DNA of 61,281 nucleotides from Actinomycetota bacterium (GTDB lineage: Bacteria > Actinomycetota > Thermoleophilia > Gaiellales > Gaiellaceae), in assembly GCA_900299235.1 (NCBI GenBank), contig OMIZ01000142.1:1-61281 (forward strand), given 5' to 3'. Below, in pieces: positions 9,568 through 18,735 of the stretch. Positions within the stretch are counted from its first letter, which is position 1; the number at the start of each line of letters is the position of its first letter. The notes beneath the pieces are model-generated. The model was not told the DNA's origin. It saw only the letters and a list, made by a program, of their open reading frames with translations, and ran no database searches. The translations under genes and the position numbers were made by a program.

Positions 9568-9574
9568 CCGACCC

Positions 9575-10210
9575 TTACGTGACGACGCGGTAGACCTGGA
9601 ACACCTCGGCAAAGTCGCGTGCGACGTTCGTGCCGTGGGTGCGCGCCAGGCTCCAGACGTACTCGGCGTTCGCATAACGCCGGTGCATCTGGGAGGCGTA
9701 CTTCTCGAGTGCAGCGACCTTCTTCTCGAGGTGCCGCTCTTCAAGAGCAATGTAGGCCTGGTAGGCGAAGTCGAAGTTGTTCCAGGGGATCTCGTAGCCA
9801 AGGATCGTGGTGTGCTTGAAGGCACGGAGGCCCTCGGCCGCGATCGTCTGGTGATCCTGGTGCACGTCGTGATGCGACGGCTGAAACACGAGGTCGGGCT
9901 TGAACTCCTGCGAGACCTTGATCAGCAGCTCGAGAATGTCCTGCCGGAACTCGGGGAAGCGCCGCACATCGAAGTCGTGAACAGTCAGCTGCGACTCAGG
10001 AATGCCGAGCTCCCCTGTCGCCTCCCGCACCTCACGCGCCAGAGTGTCGGGCGGGAAGCCCGGCGGCAGCGAACGGGTTGCGATCGAGAACGCGATGTAG
10101 CGCACCTCCGCCCCAGCTTCGACGAGACGAGCCATCGTTCCGCCACAGCCGAACTCGCCGTCGTCGGTGTGGGGCGCGAGCACGAGGACTCGCTTGGCAC
10201 CGCCGATCAC
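9575..10210 (-). CDS. PIG-L (LmbE-like) deacetylase
   Basis: VLVLAPHTDDGEFGCGGTMARLVEAGAEVRYIAFS; QPSHHDVHQDHQTI. Confidence 0.92.
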   Translation of the reverse strand: MIGGAKRVLVLAPHTDDGEFGCGGTMARLVEAGAEVRYIAFSIATRSLPPGFPPDTLAREVREATGELGIPESQLTVHDFDVRRFPEFRQDILELLIKVSQEFKPDLVFQPSHHDVHQDHQTIAAEGLRAFKHTTILGYEIPWNNFDFAYQAYIALEERHLEKKVAALEKYASQMHRRYANAEYVWSLARTHGTNVARDFAEVFQVYRVVT

Positions 10211-11688
10211 GCGCGCTCCTTGAACGCGACGGGCACCAGGGCGAAGAGACTCCAGAAGATCGGGTCCTCAAAGAGCGAGTCGTAGAAGAGGCTGTGCGTC
10301 ACCATCGCTAGCAAGGCTAGTCCGTAGACGAGTCGGACGCGTCCGACAGCGGTTACAACTTCGGTTCCTCGGAACGCGAGACCAAACACGGTCACGAGCA
10401 CCCACGCGAAGATCGCGAGCAGTGGAATGCCACCTTCAGCAGCGATCGTGACCGGCGTGTCGTGCGAGGCGGCGGCCTTCGGCTCCTTGCCCTTGAGGTG
10501 CGTGACCTCCGCGTAGGCACGGCGGAAGCCTCCAGTACCTGCGCCGAAGATCGGACGATCGAACGCGACCTTGAGGCCATTCGACACAAGCTTCGAACGC
10601 CCGCCGGTCGCGTGCGACAGGCCGTGCGTGCCGAGAACCTTGTGACGCACGGCAGGCACGGCAAGCGACCCGAGCGCAAGCACGAGGGCGATTGCGACAA
10701 GGGGTGTCACAGCCCGACGGCCCCACACGACAACAAGGAGTGCCACGAGCACAACCGCGAGGGCGACAAAGCTCGACTGCGAAAACGAGGGTACGAGGCC
10801 CGCAAAGATGATCCCCGTCGCCGAGGCTCCGATCAGGGCGGTTCGGTTGCGGGTGAAGAGGGTCACGACCACTGTGACCGTGAGCGCGACGACAAGGAAG
10901 CGGCCGTAGATCGATGGGTCGTAGAAGACCGAGTTGACACGGTAGAACCAGCTGCTCGGTGCGTAGGCGTTATCGACGATCACCTTTGGATTCCAGAAGA
11001 CGTTGCGGGTGGCGTACTGCCAGAGGCCGATCGCACCGAAGATCGCCGCCATCAGCCCGATCAGCGCGGCGAGGCGGATGTTCCAACGCAGATGCCAACG
11101 AAGCCGTGTCAGCGCAACCGCCAACAGCCCGAACGGCAAGACGAAGAAGAGGAGGTAGATCGCGCCCTGGCGGGGATCGACAGTCCAGAGGTACGAGATG
11201 CCTGTCCACGCAATAAACGCGGCAAGCGGTGTCGAGAGCGCGCCGAGCGGTGGCCCTTCGGGCGTGGCCGGAAGGAGCACGGGCTCACCGTGGATCAGCT
11301 CGACGCTCTGCTCATCAAAGGCCTGCCACGCAAGCGCGAGCGCAGCTGATGCAACAACGAGGTAGAGCGGCAAGAGGAGGTTCGCTGTCGTGTGTCCGAC
11401 GCTCACCGGGATGCGTGCTGGCGCGCACAGCAGCACCGACACCGCAAGCAGCCACGGGCGTCGCACGTAGACCCAGGCGAGCAATGCAGCCACGATCGCA
11501 CCCACGACCGCGGCGGCCGCGTACGCACGGTGGTGACCGGCGGGGGCGAGGTAGAGCACGAGCATTCCCGAACCAATGGCCCAGGCGCCGAGTCCTGCAA
11601 TGCGCTCTCTGCGCCCTGGTCGAAGCACCATCAGCGCGACGCCGAGTGCCCCAATCGTGCCGCCGAACTCTGCGAAGCCCGCACTCAT
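10207..11688 (-). CDS. O-antigen ligase/polymerase family membrane protein
   Basis: Polytopic; IFGAGTGGFRRAYAEVTHLKG and ASHDTPVTIAAEGGIPLLAIFAWVL are typical of the Wzy_C region. Confidence 0.8.
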   Translation of the reverse strand: MSAGFAEFGGTIGALGVALMVLRPGRRERIAGLGAWAIGSGMLVLYLAPAGHHRAYAAAAVVGAIVAALLAWVYVRRPWLLAVSVLLCAPARIPVSVGHTTANLLLPLYLVVASAALALAWQAFDEQSVELIHGEPVLLPATPEGPPLGALSTPLAAFIAWTGISYLWTVDPRQGAIYLLFFVLPFGLLAVALTRLRWHLRWNIRLAALIGLMAAIFGAIGLWQYATRNVFWNPKVIVDNAYAPSSWFYRVNSVFYDPSIYGRFLVVALTVTVVVTLFTRNRTALIGASATGIIFAGLVPSFSQSSFVALAVVLVALLVVVWGRRAVTPLVAIALVLALGSLAVPAVRHKVLGTHGLSHATGGRSKLVSNGLKVAFDRPIFGAGTGGFRRAYAEVTHLKGKEPKAAASHDTPVTIAAEGGIPLLAIFAWVLVTVFGLAFRGTEVVTAVGRVRLVYGLALLAMVTHSLFYDSLFEDPIFWSLFALVPVAFKERA

Positions 11689-12608
11689 CTGACGTTCACC
11701 ACTGTGCGGGCGGCGTGTGTGCCGACCTTCACGTAGAGGGTGTACGTCCCGGGCGTCGTCGGCGCAGTGAACGTCAGTTGACCGGCGGGGAAGTGCCCCT
11801 GCACTCCGGCAAACAGCCAGGCGACAGACTTTGCGTCGGTCTTCGCCGAGACGGAGAACGATCCGCCAGGCGCGACCGAGACGCTTGAGGGTGAGACGCT
11901 CACATACGCCACGCGAACCTCGCCGGCCGTGACCGGCTTGGTGTGATTGCCGGCAGCGTCCTCGGCCGACACAAGGAGCCGATAGAGCCCCGCACGGGCT
12001 GCTCGCTGGCCAAATCGTCCGTACCAGACGAGGCGCCCTCGCACAGGCTGGAACCGCGTGTATTCGACAGCGCCATGACCGGCGACGATCAGGATCGCGT
12101 GGGCAGCACCGTTCAGCCGATAGCCAACGTAGACCGCTGGATTCACGACGTCTCCGTCAGGCGAGATCGTCGCGGGAGCGACGCCGAGTGGCGTGATCTC
12201 CGGCGCCGTCGTGTCGAGCACGATCGGATTTGGCAGACGAATCGTGTCGTGTGCTGCAGCCAGGTGCACCACCGGGTCGTAGGTGCCGTCAGGAAGCGTC
12301 AAGCCATCCGCGGTTCGACCGCGAAACACAACCGACACGCGCCCTGCGCGGAAACGCCGGTTCTCGGCGAGCGTCGCGACGCGCTGGCCACGACGTTCGA
12401 TCCAGATGCTCACCCGTTGCGTCTTGCGTAGGTGAAATGCGATGTGCGCCACGTTCGTCGCGCACCTGCAGGTCGGCGAAAACGTCTTGTCAACCGCTGT
12501 GTCCGAGATCGGCGCCAGCTCAAGTTTCGCGCCCTGCGTCAACGCGAAGGCACCCGCCGTTGCTGCGAGGAGAACGAGAAGCAATGCGGTCGAAGACAGC
12601 CGGGCCAC
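11685..12608 (-). CDS. Secreted protein with FlgD-Ig-like repeats
   Basis: Signal-peptide-like MARLSSTALLLVLLAATAGAFA; TISPDGDVVNPAVYVGYRL; LPDGTYDPVVHLA; LTFTAPTTPGTYTLYVKVG. Confidence 0.6.
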   Translation of the reverse strand: MARLSSTALLLVLLAATAGAFALTQGAKLELAPISDTAVDKTFSPTCRCATNVAHIAFHLRKTQRVSIWIERRGQRVATLAENRRFRAGRVSVVFRGRTADGLTLPDGTYDPVVHLAAAHDTIRLPNPIVLDTTAPEITPLGVAPATISPDGDVVNPAVYVGYRLNGAAHAILIVAGHGAVEYTRFQPVRGRLVWYGRFGQRAARAGLYRLLVSAEDAAGNHTKPVTAGEVRVAYVSVSPSSVSVAPGGSFSVSAKTDAKSVAWLFAGVQGHFPAGQLTFTAPTTPGTYTLYVKVGTHAARTVVNVR

Positions 12609-12620
12609 GGCCCGCGGATT

Positions 12621-13499
12621 CTACGCCTGGCTGGACGAGGTGACGGCCGGAGCCTGCGGACGTCGCAGCCACTTGACACCCCAGACCGCTAGAGCGATCG
12701 CCCCAACGGCGAGTGCGGCGACGATGATCCAGCTCGCATACGGCACGGCGACGAGCTTGATCCCGGACAACACGAGGATCACTCCGAACGCGACGCGTAG
12801 CTCCCGATCGGGCACGCGAACTGAGAGATGCGAGCCAATCAGCACTCCCGGGATCGAACCGACAAGCAGCCACCGCATCGCGTGCGTGTCCACGTCGCCA
12901 TGAATGAGGTGCGAGACGCCTGCGACCCAGAGGAGCGCCGCAGCGTGAAACATGTCGGTACCGACCATCCGACGCGACGTAATCGGATACGCGAAGAGCA
13001 TGGCCAGACCAAAAAACGTGCCCGACCCAACGGAGGTGAGGCCAACAACGAACCCGCCGGCTGCACCGATCGCAACCGCAATCACCTTGTCTCGCGTCGT
13101 GAGATAGACAAACGGGCGGTCACCCCGCGCTCGAACGAAGGTCTTTGCAAGGAAGCCGAGGCCGCCGACGACGAGGGCGCCGCCAACGACCTTCTGTAGC
13201 GTCGACATCGACGAGTCGCCGATCTCTCGGGCGGCCTCAACCCCGAGAAGCGAAAGTGGCGCCGACCCGCACAGCATCCAGAGCCCGAGCCTGGCGTGAA
13301 CCGTTCCGAGCTGGCGGTGCCGAATAGCACCGAGGGTCTTGAAGATCGCCCCATGGAGGATGTCCGTGCCGACTGCAACTTTCGCGTTGAAGTTGAAGAG
13401 CAGAATCAGGATCGGCGTCATCAGCGATCCGCCGCCCATTCCAGTCATGCCAACAAGGATTCCGACCAGGAGGCCGGCGAGCGAAAACTCCCAGGTCAC
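12621..13499 (-). CDS. TSUP (TauE/SafE) family transporter
   Basis: LLVGILVGMTGMGGGSLMTPILILLF; GGFVVGLTSVGSGTFFG. Confidence 0.88.
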   Translation of the reverse strand: MTWEFSLAGLLVGILVGMTGMGGGSLMTPILILLFNFNAKVAVGTDILHGAIFKTLGAIRHRQLGTVHARLGLWMLCGSAPLSLLGVEAAREIGDSSMSTLQKVVGGALVVGGLGFLAKTFVRARGDRPFVYLTTRDKVIAVAIGAAGGFVVGLTSVGSGTFFGLAMLFAYPITSRRMVGTDMFHAAALLWVAGVSHLIHGDVDTHAMRWLLVGSIPGVLIGSHLSVRVPDRELRVAFGVILVLSGIKLVAVPYASWIIVAALAVGAIALAVWGVKWLRRPQAPAVTSSSQA

Positions 13500-13984
13500 G
13501 AACGAGGCGCACCCGGAATCGGGCAGGACACAAACGGGTGCCCACGGAGCCGACAGCTCAGCTTGTATGCCTCGCAGCCCGTGCAGAAGCCGGTGATCGC
13601 TGCAAGCAGTGCGAGCACTGCGACAAGGCCGCCGAAGACGATGCCCGCGGTCGTCCAGCCGACGGCGTAACAGATCGACGCGACCGTCAGTACCGCAAAG
13701 CCGACCATGTTCGCCACGCGCGGCGGGCGTGAATCCTCAAGCGGCCCCTCACCGAAGCGTGGCTGAATCACCTGAAAGTAGGTGACACACGGGATGCAGT
13801 AGCGGCGACCGAGCGTGAGACCGACGAGAAGCTGCAGTGCGAGCAGTGCCAGGAGGAACCACCAGCCAGTGATGAGGGCGACGACGGAGAGCACGCCGAT
13901 CACCGTTTGGTTGAACCGTGGCGCGCGCGAGTCGATCACGTCGAGATCGCGATATGGATGGGCGATGCGTGGGCGGTTGGTCAT
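13496..13984 (-). CDS. DUF4395 membrane protein
   Basis: IDSRAPRFNQTVIGVL, GRRYCIPCVTYFQVIQPRF, TGFCTGCEAYKLSCRLRG. Confidence 0.75.
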   Translation of the reverse strand: MTNRPRIAHPYRDLDVIDSRAPRFNQTVIGVLSVVALITGWWFLLALLALQLLVGLTLGRRYCIPCVTYFQVIQPRFGEGPLEDSRPPRVANMVGFAVLTVASICYAVGWTTAGIVFGGLVAVLALLAAITGFCTGCEAYKLSCRLRGHPFVSCPIPGAPRS

Positions 13985-15273
13985 GAAGCCTCCAGAATCA
14001 TTCCGGCCCCAACCGTCTCGTTCGTTGCCTCGTCGATGAGGATGAACGCTCCAGTGGCGCGATTGCGGCTGAACGCGTCGACAGCGAGCGGCTCGGAGAG
14101 GCGCAGCTTGACGACAGCCAGGTCGTTGAGTTCGAGCTTGCTCGGCGCCGGCTGATCGACGAGCGTGGTGATGTCGACGACGGAGACGAGCTCGTCGACG
14201 ATCGCGCGAACGTTGCGGGTCGTGTGCTTGATGCCGAGTGTCGCGCGCCCTTCGAGTGGGCGTTCACTCATCCAGCAGAGCTTGGCCGTAAGCTCGCGGG
14301 CAACGGTCGGAGGTCGGTCAGGATCGGCGAGCATGTCGCCGCGTCCGACGTCAACATCATCTTCCAGCCGGATCGTCACCGACTGTGGCGCCGCGGCCGC
14401 CTCGAGCTCACCATCAAGGGTCTCGACGGCGGCGACGCGCGAGCGACGGCCCGAAGGAAGCACAACCACGTCGTCGCCCGGCCGCCACACGCCGCCCGCA
14501 ACCTGGCCGGCGTACCCGCGGTAGTCGTGGAACTCGTCGGCCATCGGCCGAATCACCCATTGCACCGGGAAGCGCCTGTCCTCGAGGTTCTTGTCGGCCG
14601 AGATTTCGAGCGTCTCAAGGTGTTCGAGCAACGTCGGCCCACTCCACCACGGCATGCCGTCACCGGCTTCAACGACGTTGTCGCCGCGCAGTGCCGACAT
14701 CGGGATCGCCCGCATGTCGTGTAGGCCAAGCGCATCGGCGAGCTCGCGTAGGTCTGACTCGATCTCGGCGAAACGATCCTGCGAGAAGTCGACGAGATCC
14801 ATCTTGTTCACCGCAACAACGATGTGCGGGATCTCGAGCATCGCTGCGATGTAGCTGTGACGACGCGTCTGCTCGACCACGCCGTTTCGTGCATCGACAA
14901 GGATCACGGCAACGTGGGCAGTCGAGGCGCCCGTCACCATGTTGCGCGTGTACTGCACGTGACCGGGAGCGTCGGCGAGCTGGAAGCGGCGGCGCGGCGT
15001 CACGAACGAGCGATAAGCAACGTCGATCGTGATGCCCTGCTCGCGCTCGGCACGGAGACCGTCGGTGAGCAGCGCGAGGTTGACGTACCCGTCGCCACGG
15101 CGCTGCGAGGTCTCCTCGATCGCCTCCATCTGATCGGCGAGGATCTGCTTGGTGTCGTAGAGCAGGCGACCGATCAGGGTCGACTTACCGTCATCGACGG
15201 AGCCAGCGGTTACGAGGCGCAGGAGCTCCGCCTGCATCATCTCCTCGGAGATCGGATCAGAAATAGCCGACAC
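13981..15273 (-). CDS. cysN: Sulfate adenylyltransferase large (GTPase) subunit
   Basis: RLVTAGSVDDGKSTLIGRLLYDTK, DAPGHVQYTRNMVTGAS, VNKMDLVDFSQDRF. Suggested GTG start at 15273; the track start at 15399 lies deep in cysD. Confidence 0.93.
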   Translation of the reverse strand: MSAISDPISEEMMQAELLRLVTAGSVDDGKSTLIGRLLYDTKQILADQMEAIEETSQRRGDGYVNLALLTDGLRAEREQGITIDVAYRSFVTPRRRFQLADAPGHVQYTRNMVTGASTAHVAVILVDARNGVVEQTRRHSYIAAMLEIPHIVVAVNKMDLVDFSQDRFAEIESDLRELADALGLHDMRAIPMSALRGDNVVEAGDGMPWWSGPTLLEHLETLEISADKNLEDRRFPVQWVIRPMADEFHDYRGYAGQVAGGVWRPGDDVVVLPSGRRSRVAAVETLDGELEAAAAPQSVTIRLEDDVDVGRGDMLADPDRPPTVARELTAKLCWMSERPLEGRATLGIKHTTRNVRAIVDELVSVVDITTLVDQPAPSKLELNDLAVVKLRLSEPLAVDAFSRNRATGAFILIDEATNETVGAGMILEAS

Positions 15274-16177
15274 GCTTACGGTCCTCCATTGCTGCCTCGG
15301 AAACACGGTCGTCGGCGCGGGTTTCGCCACGCTCGGTGATGCGGGTTGCAGCGATCTCGGCGACAACCTGGTCGATCGTCGCGGCCGTTGACTCGACACC
15401 GCCCGTACAGGTCATGTCGCCAACGGTGCGGAACCGAACGTCGAGCTCAAATGGGTCTTCGCCCGGAAGCCGCTCAACGTACGGCGAAACGGCGTACAGC
15501 ATGTTGTCGCGGCGGAAGACCTCACGCTTGTGGGAGAAGTAGATCGACGGCAGCTCAAGGTTCTCACGTGCGACGTACTGCCACACATCGAGTTCCGTCC
15601 AGTTCGAGATCGGGAAGACGCGGATCTGCTCGCCCTTCCGGATGCGCGCGTTGTAGAGGTTCCAGAGCTCGGGACGTTGCGCCCGCGGATTCCACTGGCC
15701 GAAGTCGTCGCGGAAGCTGAAGATCCGCTCCTTCGCGCGGGCCTTCTCCTCGTCGCGACGCGCACCACCCATCGCTGCGTCGAACTGATGCTCCTGGATC
15801 GCGTCGAGCAAGGTGACGGTCTGGAGCTGGTTGCGTGACGCGCGCGGACCGGTCTGCTCGACGGCGCGGCCCTTGTCGATCGAGTCCTGAACGCTCGCGA
15901 CGATCAGACGCTCGCCTAGCTCGGCGACACGACGGTCTCGATACTCGATGACCTCGGGGAAGTTGTGGCCCGTGTCGACGTGCATCACCGGGAACGGGAA
16001 CTTGCCCGGACGGAACGCCTTCTCGGCGAGCCGCAGCAACACGATCGAGTCCTTGCCGCCCGAGAAGAGCAGGACGGGGCGCTCACGCTCAGCCGCGATC
16101 TCGCGAATAATGTGGATCGCCTCGGCCTCAAGCTCATCCAGATGGGAGAGCACGTGTGGCTGGGTCAAGGCGGTCAT
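15257..16177 (-). CDS. cysD: Sulfate adenylyltransferase small subunit
   Basis: HLDELEAEAIHIIREIAAERERPVLLFSGGKDSIVLLRLAEKAF; AAMGGARRDEEKARAKERIFSFRD. Confidence 0.95.
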   Translation of the reverse strand: MTALTQPHVLSHLDELEAEAIHIIREIAAERERPVLLFSGGKDSIVLLRLAEKAFRPGKFPFPVMHVDTGHNFPEVIEYRDRRVAELGERLIVASVQDSIDKGRAVEQTGPRASRNQLQTVTLLDAIQEHQFDAAMGGARRDEEKARAKERIFSFRDDFGQWNPRAQRPELWNLYNARIRKGEQIRVFPISNWTELDVWQYVARENLELPSIYFSHKREVFRRDNMLYAVSPYVERLPGEDPFELDVRFRTVGDMTCTGGVESTAATIDQVVAEIAATRITERGETRADDRVSEAAMEDRKRVGYF

Positions 16178-16725
16178 GCAGTCACCTCCGCAGGGTCGAG
16201 CAGATCGTTGTCAACGAGGTAGTCAAGGACGATTGCTGCCGCCTCGTCGGGCGTGCGGCCTTCGGTCGTCAGGACGATCTCGGCGTGCTCAGGCGCTTCG
16301 TAGGGATCGGAGACACCCGTGAACTCCGGAATCTCGCCCGCGAACGCCTTGGCGTACAGGCCCTTCGGGTCGCGACGGGCGCACTCCTCAAGCGACGTTG
16401 CCACGTAGACCTCGATAAACGGCACGTGCTCCTCGGCGAGCGCGCGAGCCTTGCGGCGAGCAGCGGCGTACGGGGAGATCGCGGAGACGACGACGCCACC
16501 GCCTGCGCGTGCGACGCGCGAGGCCACCCACCCGATGCGCTCGATGTTGAGATCGCGATCTTCCTTCGAGAAGCCAAGACCCTTCGAGAGATGCTCGCGT
16601 ACAACATCGCCGTCGAGTCGCTCGACCGTGATCCCGCGCGCCTCGAGCTCGGTCGCGACGATCCCGGCCACGGTCGACTTACCGGCTCCCGAGAGGCCGG
16701 TGAGCCACAGCACGAAGCCGCTCAC
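16174..16725 (-). CDS. cysC: Adenylylsulfate (APS) kinase
   Basis: VLWLTGLSGAGKSTVAGIVATELEARG; LDGDVVREHLSKGLGFSKEDRDLNIERIGWVA. Confidence 0.95.
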   Translation of the reverse strand: MSGFVLWLTGLSGAGKSTVAGIVATELEARGITVERLDGDVVREHLSKGLGFSKEDRDLNIERIGWVASRVARAGGGVVVSAISPYAAARRKARALAEEHVPFIEVYVATSLEECARRDPKGLYAKAFAGEIPEFTGVSDPYEAPEHAEIVLTTEGRTPDEAAAIVLDYLVDNDLLDPAEVTA

Positions 16726-17405
16726 GCCTCGACCTCAACCGGCTCGTCGACGTGCAATCCGCACTCGGTCTTGTCGAGACCCGCCCAGCGGCCCTCGCGA
16801 CCCTCGCCCGGGTTGGTGCAATGGATGCAGCCGATCGAGGCGTAGCCCTTGTCGTGCAGTTCGTTGTACGGCAGGTCGCGCGCGCGGACGTACTCCCAGC
16901 AGCGCGCGTCGTCCCAGTCGGCGAGCGGGTTGGCCTTCCACAGTTCGTGCTGCTCGTCCCAGCCAACCTTGGGCGCATTCGCGCGAGTCGGTGATTGATC
17001 TCGACGCAGACCTGTGATCCACCCATCGAGATCAGCGAGCGCACGGCCGAGAGGCTCAACCTTGCGGATCGCGCAACAGAGCGTTGCGTTCGACGCCCAC
17101 AGAGCGTCTCCGTGGGCTGCAGCCTGGCGCCCAAGCGACGGCCCCTCGTACACCTCGATCTTCGTGTTGTAGCGCTGCTCGACCTGGCGCCACACGGCGT
17201 AGGTCTCCGGGAAGAGGACGTGCGTATCGAGCGCGAACACGCGGGCCTTCGGCTCGATCGCAAAGAGCATGTCCAGCAGCACTGCCTCTTCCTTCTGGAA
17301 TGAGCAGGCGAGTGAGACGCGGCCCGGGAATGTCTCGAGGAACGTTGCGAGGATCTCCTCCGCCGTTGCCGTCTCCCAGTCGCGCTCAGGAAGCGTTGCC
17401 GCCAA
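16722..17405 (-). CDS. cysH: Assimilatory APS/PAPS reductase (Fe-S, APS-type cysteine pattern)
   Basis: CCAIRKVEPL, GWITGLRRDQSPTRA, CIHCTNPGEGREGRWAG, KTECGLH. Confidence 0.9.
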   Translation of the reverse strand: MAATLPERDWETATAEEILATFLETFPGRVSLACSFQKEEAVLLDMLFAIEPKARVFALDTHVLFPETYAVWRQVEQRYNTKIEVYEGPSLGRQAAAHGDALWASNATLCCAIRKVEPLGRALADLDGWITGLRRDQSPTRANAPKVGWDEQHELWKANPLADWDDARCWEYVRARDLPYNELHDKGYASIGCIHCTNPGEGREGRWAGLDKTECGLHVDEPVEVEA

Positions 17406-18159
17406 GGAGCACCTCCTTCAACGTGTCGCCGCGCAGCCCCAGCCGGAGCGTCTCGAGCGGAATGACCTCGTCGGGCGGGATGTTGCCGAGGTTGACCTCG
17501 GGCCCGAAGTGCTTGATGAACCACGCCTGGCTCGCCTTTGTCGGCGCCTCCCAGACGAGGTCGTGGAAATCGATTTCGTGCGCGATCTCGTCGACGAGCC
17601 CGGTGCGCATCTCACCCGACGGGCGGAAGATGCCGGCGGTGCCACCTTCGCGCGACTCGGTGATCACCTTCCAGGCGCCAGCTGCCTTCTCTTCCTTGAT
17701 CCACTGCACCCACTCGTAGGGGGCGAACACGACCTCGGCGTCCTTCGATCCGACCTCGGAGAGGACAGTGAAGTCGCGAGCAAAGTCGGCGATCAGCTCG
17801 AGCTTGCGCTCGCGCGGTATGTCGATCGTGCCGTCGGAGATCTCGACGTGCGTGAGGCCAAGGCTCGAGAGCCAGCGCTTGTAGTCATCGAGGCGATTCT
17901 TCGCGTAGACCACCTCGAAGAACGTTCCGCCGATGACGACGCGCTTCTCTTTCAGGACGTCGATCTTTGCCTTGAGATTTGGGGTGACGTACGACGTACC
18001 CCAGCCGAACTTGACGATGTCGATGTACTCACCGCTCGTCTCGAGAACGTCGGCCCAGCCGCGCGGGCCGAGCCCCTTGTCGATGACGTGCGTCAGCCCC
18101 GCCTCACGCGTGATGCCGAGGTCGAAGCCGTGGCCCGCGGCGGCACTAAAGCCGGGCAT
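17386..18159 (-). CDS. comA: Phosphosulfolactate synthase (ComA family)
   Basis: THVIDKGLGPRGWADVLETSGEYIDIVKFGWGTSYV, VYAKNRLDDYKRWLSSLGLTHVEISDGTIDIP, EVNLGNIPPDEVIPLETLRLGLRGDT. Confidence 0.85.
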   Translation of the reverse strand: MPGFSAAAGHGFDLGITREAGLTHVIDKGLGPRGWADVLETSGEYIDIVKFGWGTSYVTPNLKAKIDVLKEKRVVIGGTFFEVVYAKNRLDDYKRWLSSLGLTHVEISDGTIDIPRERKLELIADFARDFTVLSEVGSKDAEVVFAPYEWVQWIKEEKAAGAWKVITESREGGTAGIFRPSGEMRTGLVDEIAHEIDFHDLVWEAPTKASQAWFIKHFGPEVNLGNIPPDEVIPLETLRLGLRGDTLKEVLLGGNAS

Positions 18160-18733
18160 AGAGCTCCTTCAGCTTCTCCTGGGCCGCCGCCTGCACGTCG
18201 TGGTAGAGCGAGTTCCCGTGCGCATCGATACCGACGGTGAGCGGGCCGAAGTCCTTGACCCGGAACTTCCAGAGACACTCGGGCATCAGTTCCTCCCAGA
18301 GCACCTCTTCGATCTCCTCGATCTGCGTCGTCTCAAGCGCGGCAGCACCACCGACGATCGCGAAGTAGACCATTCCGAGCCGCTGCATCGGCTCGATCGC
18401 GTCGTCCGGGAAGCCACCCTTGCCGCAGATCGCGCGGACGCCGTACTGCGCGCCAAGCCCCTCGGTGAAGCGCACCATGCGGGCGCTCGTCGTCGTGCCG
18501 ATACAGATCTTCTCGTACTTGCCCGGCCCGAGCTTGCGGACGTTGGGCGCGGTGTGGAGCAGGAACGCTCCTGAGAGATCCATCGGCGGCTCGACACCCT
18601 GGTCGAAGATCCGAATCTGCGTGCGGTCGCGAATGCCGATGATGTGACCCTGAACGGTGACCTCATCCCCCGCGCGGAGCTTGAGGATCTCCTGCGGATC
18701 GGTGATCGGGAACGTGACGGTATGCGAGGCCAT
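18146..18733 (-). CDS. Class I fumarate hydratase/tartrate dehydratase beta subunit
   Basis: GDEVTVQGHIIGIRD, NVRKLGPGKYEKICIGTTTSARM, GKGGFPDDAIEPMQRLGMVYFAIVGGAAAL. Confidence 0.85.
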   Translation of the reverse strand: MASHTVTFPITDPQEILKLRAGDEVTVQGHIIGIRDRTQIRIFDQGVEPPMDLSGAFLLHTAPNVRKLGPGKYEKICIGTTTSARMVRFTEGLGAQYGVRAICGKGGFPDDAIEPMQRLGMVYFAIVGGAAALETTQIEEIEEVLWEELMPECLWKFRVKDFGPLTVGIDAHGNSLYHDVQAAAQEKLKELYARL

Positions 18734-18735
18734 CT

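Noticed and set aside
8014-9582. 522-aa plus-strand ORF
   Set aside because: Antisense to leuA and its leader; no recognisable domain; typical high-GC shadow ORF.
15273-15399. N-terminal extension of cysN in the ORF track
   Set aside because: Would lie deep within cysD; residues are Ser/Arg/Pro-rich and unlike CysN. GTG 15273 with a short overlap is more plausible.
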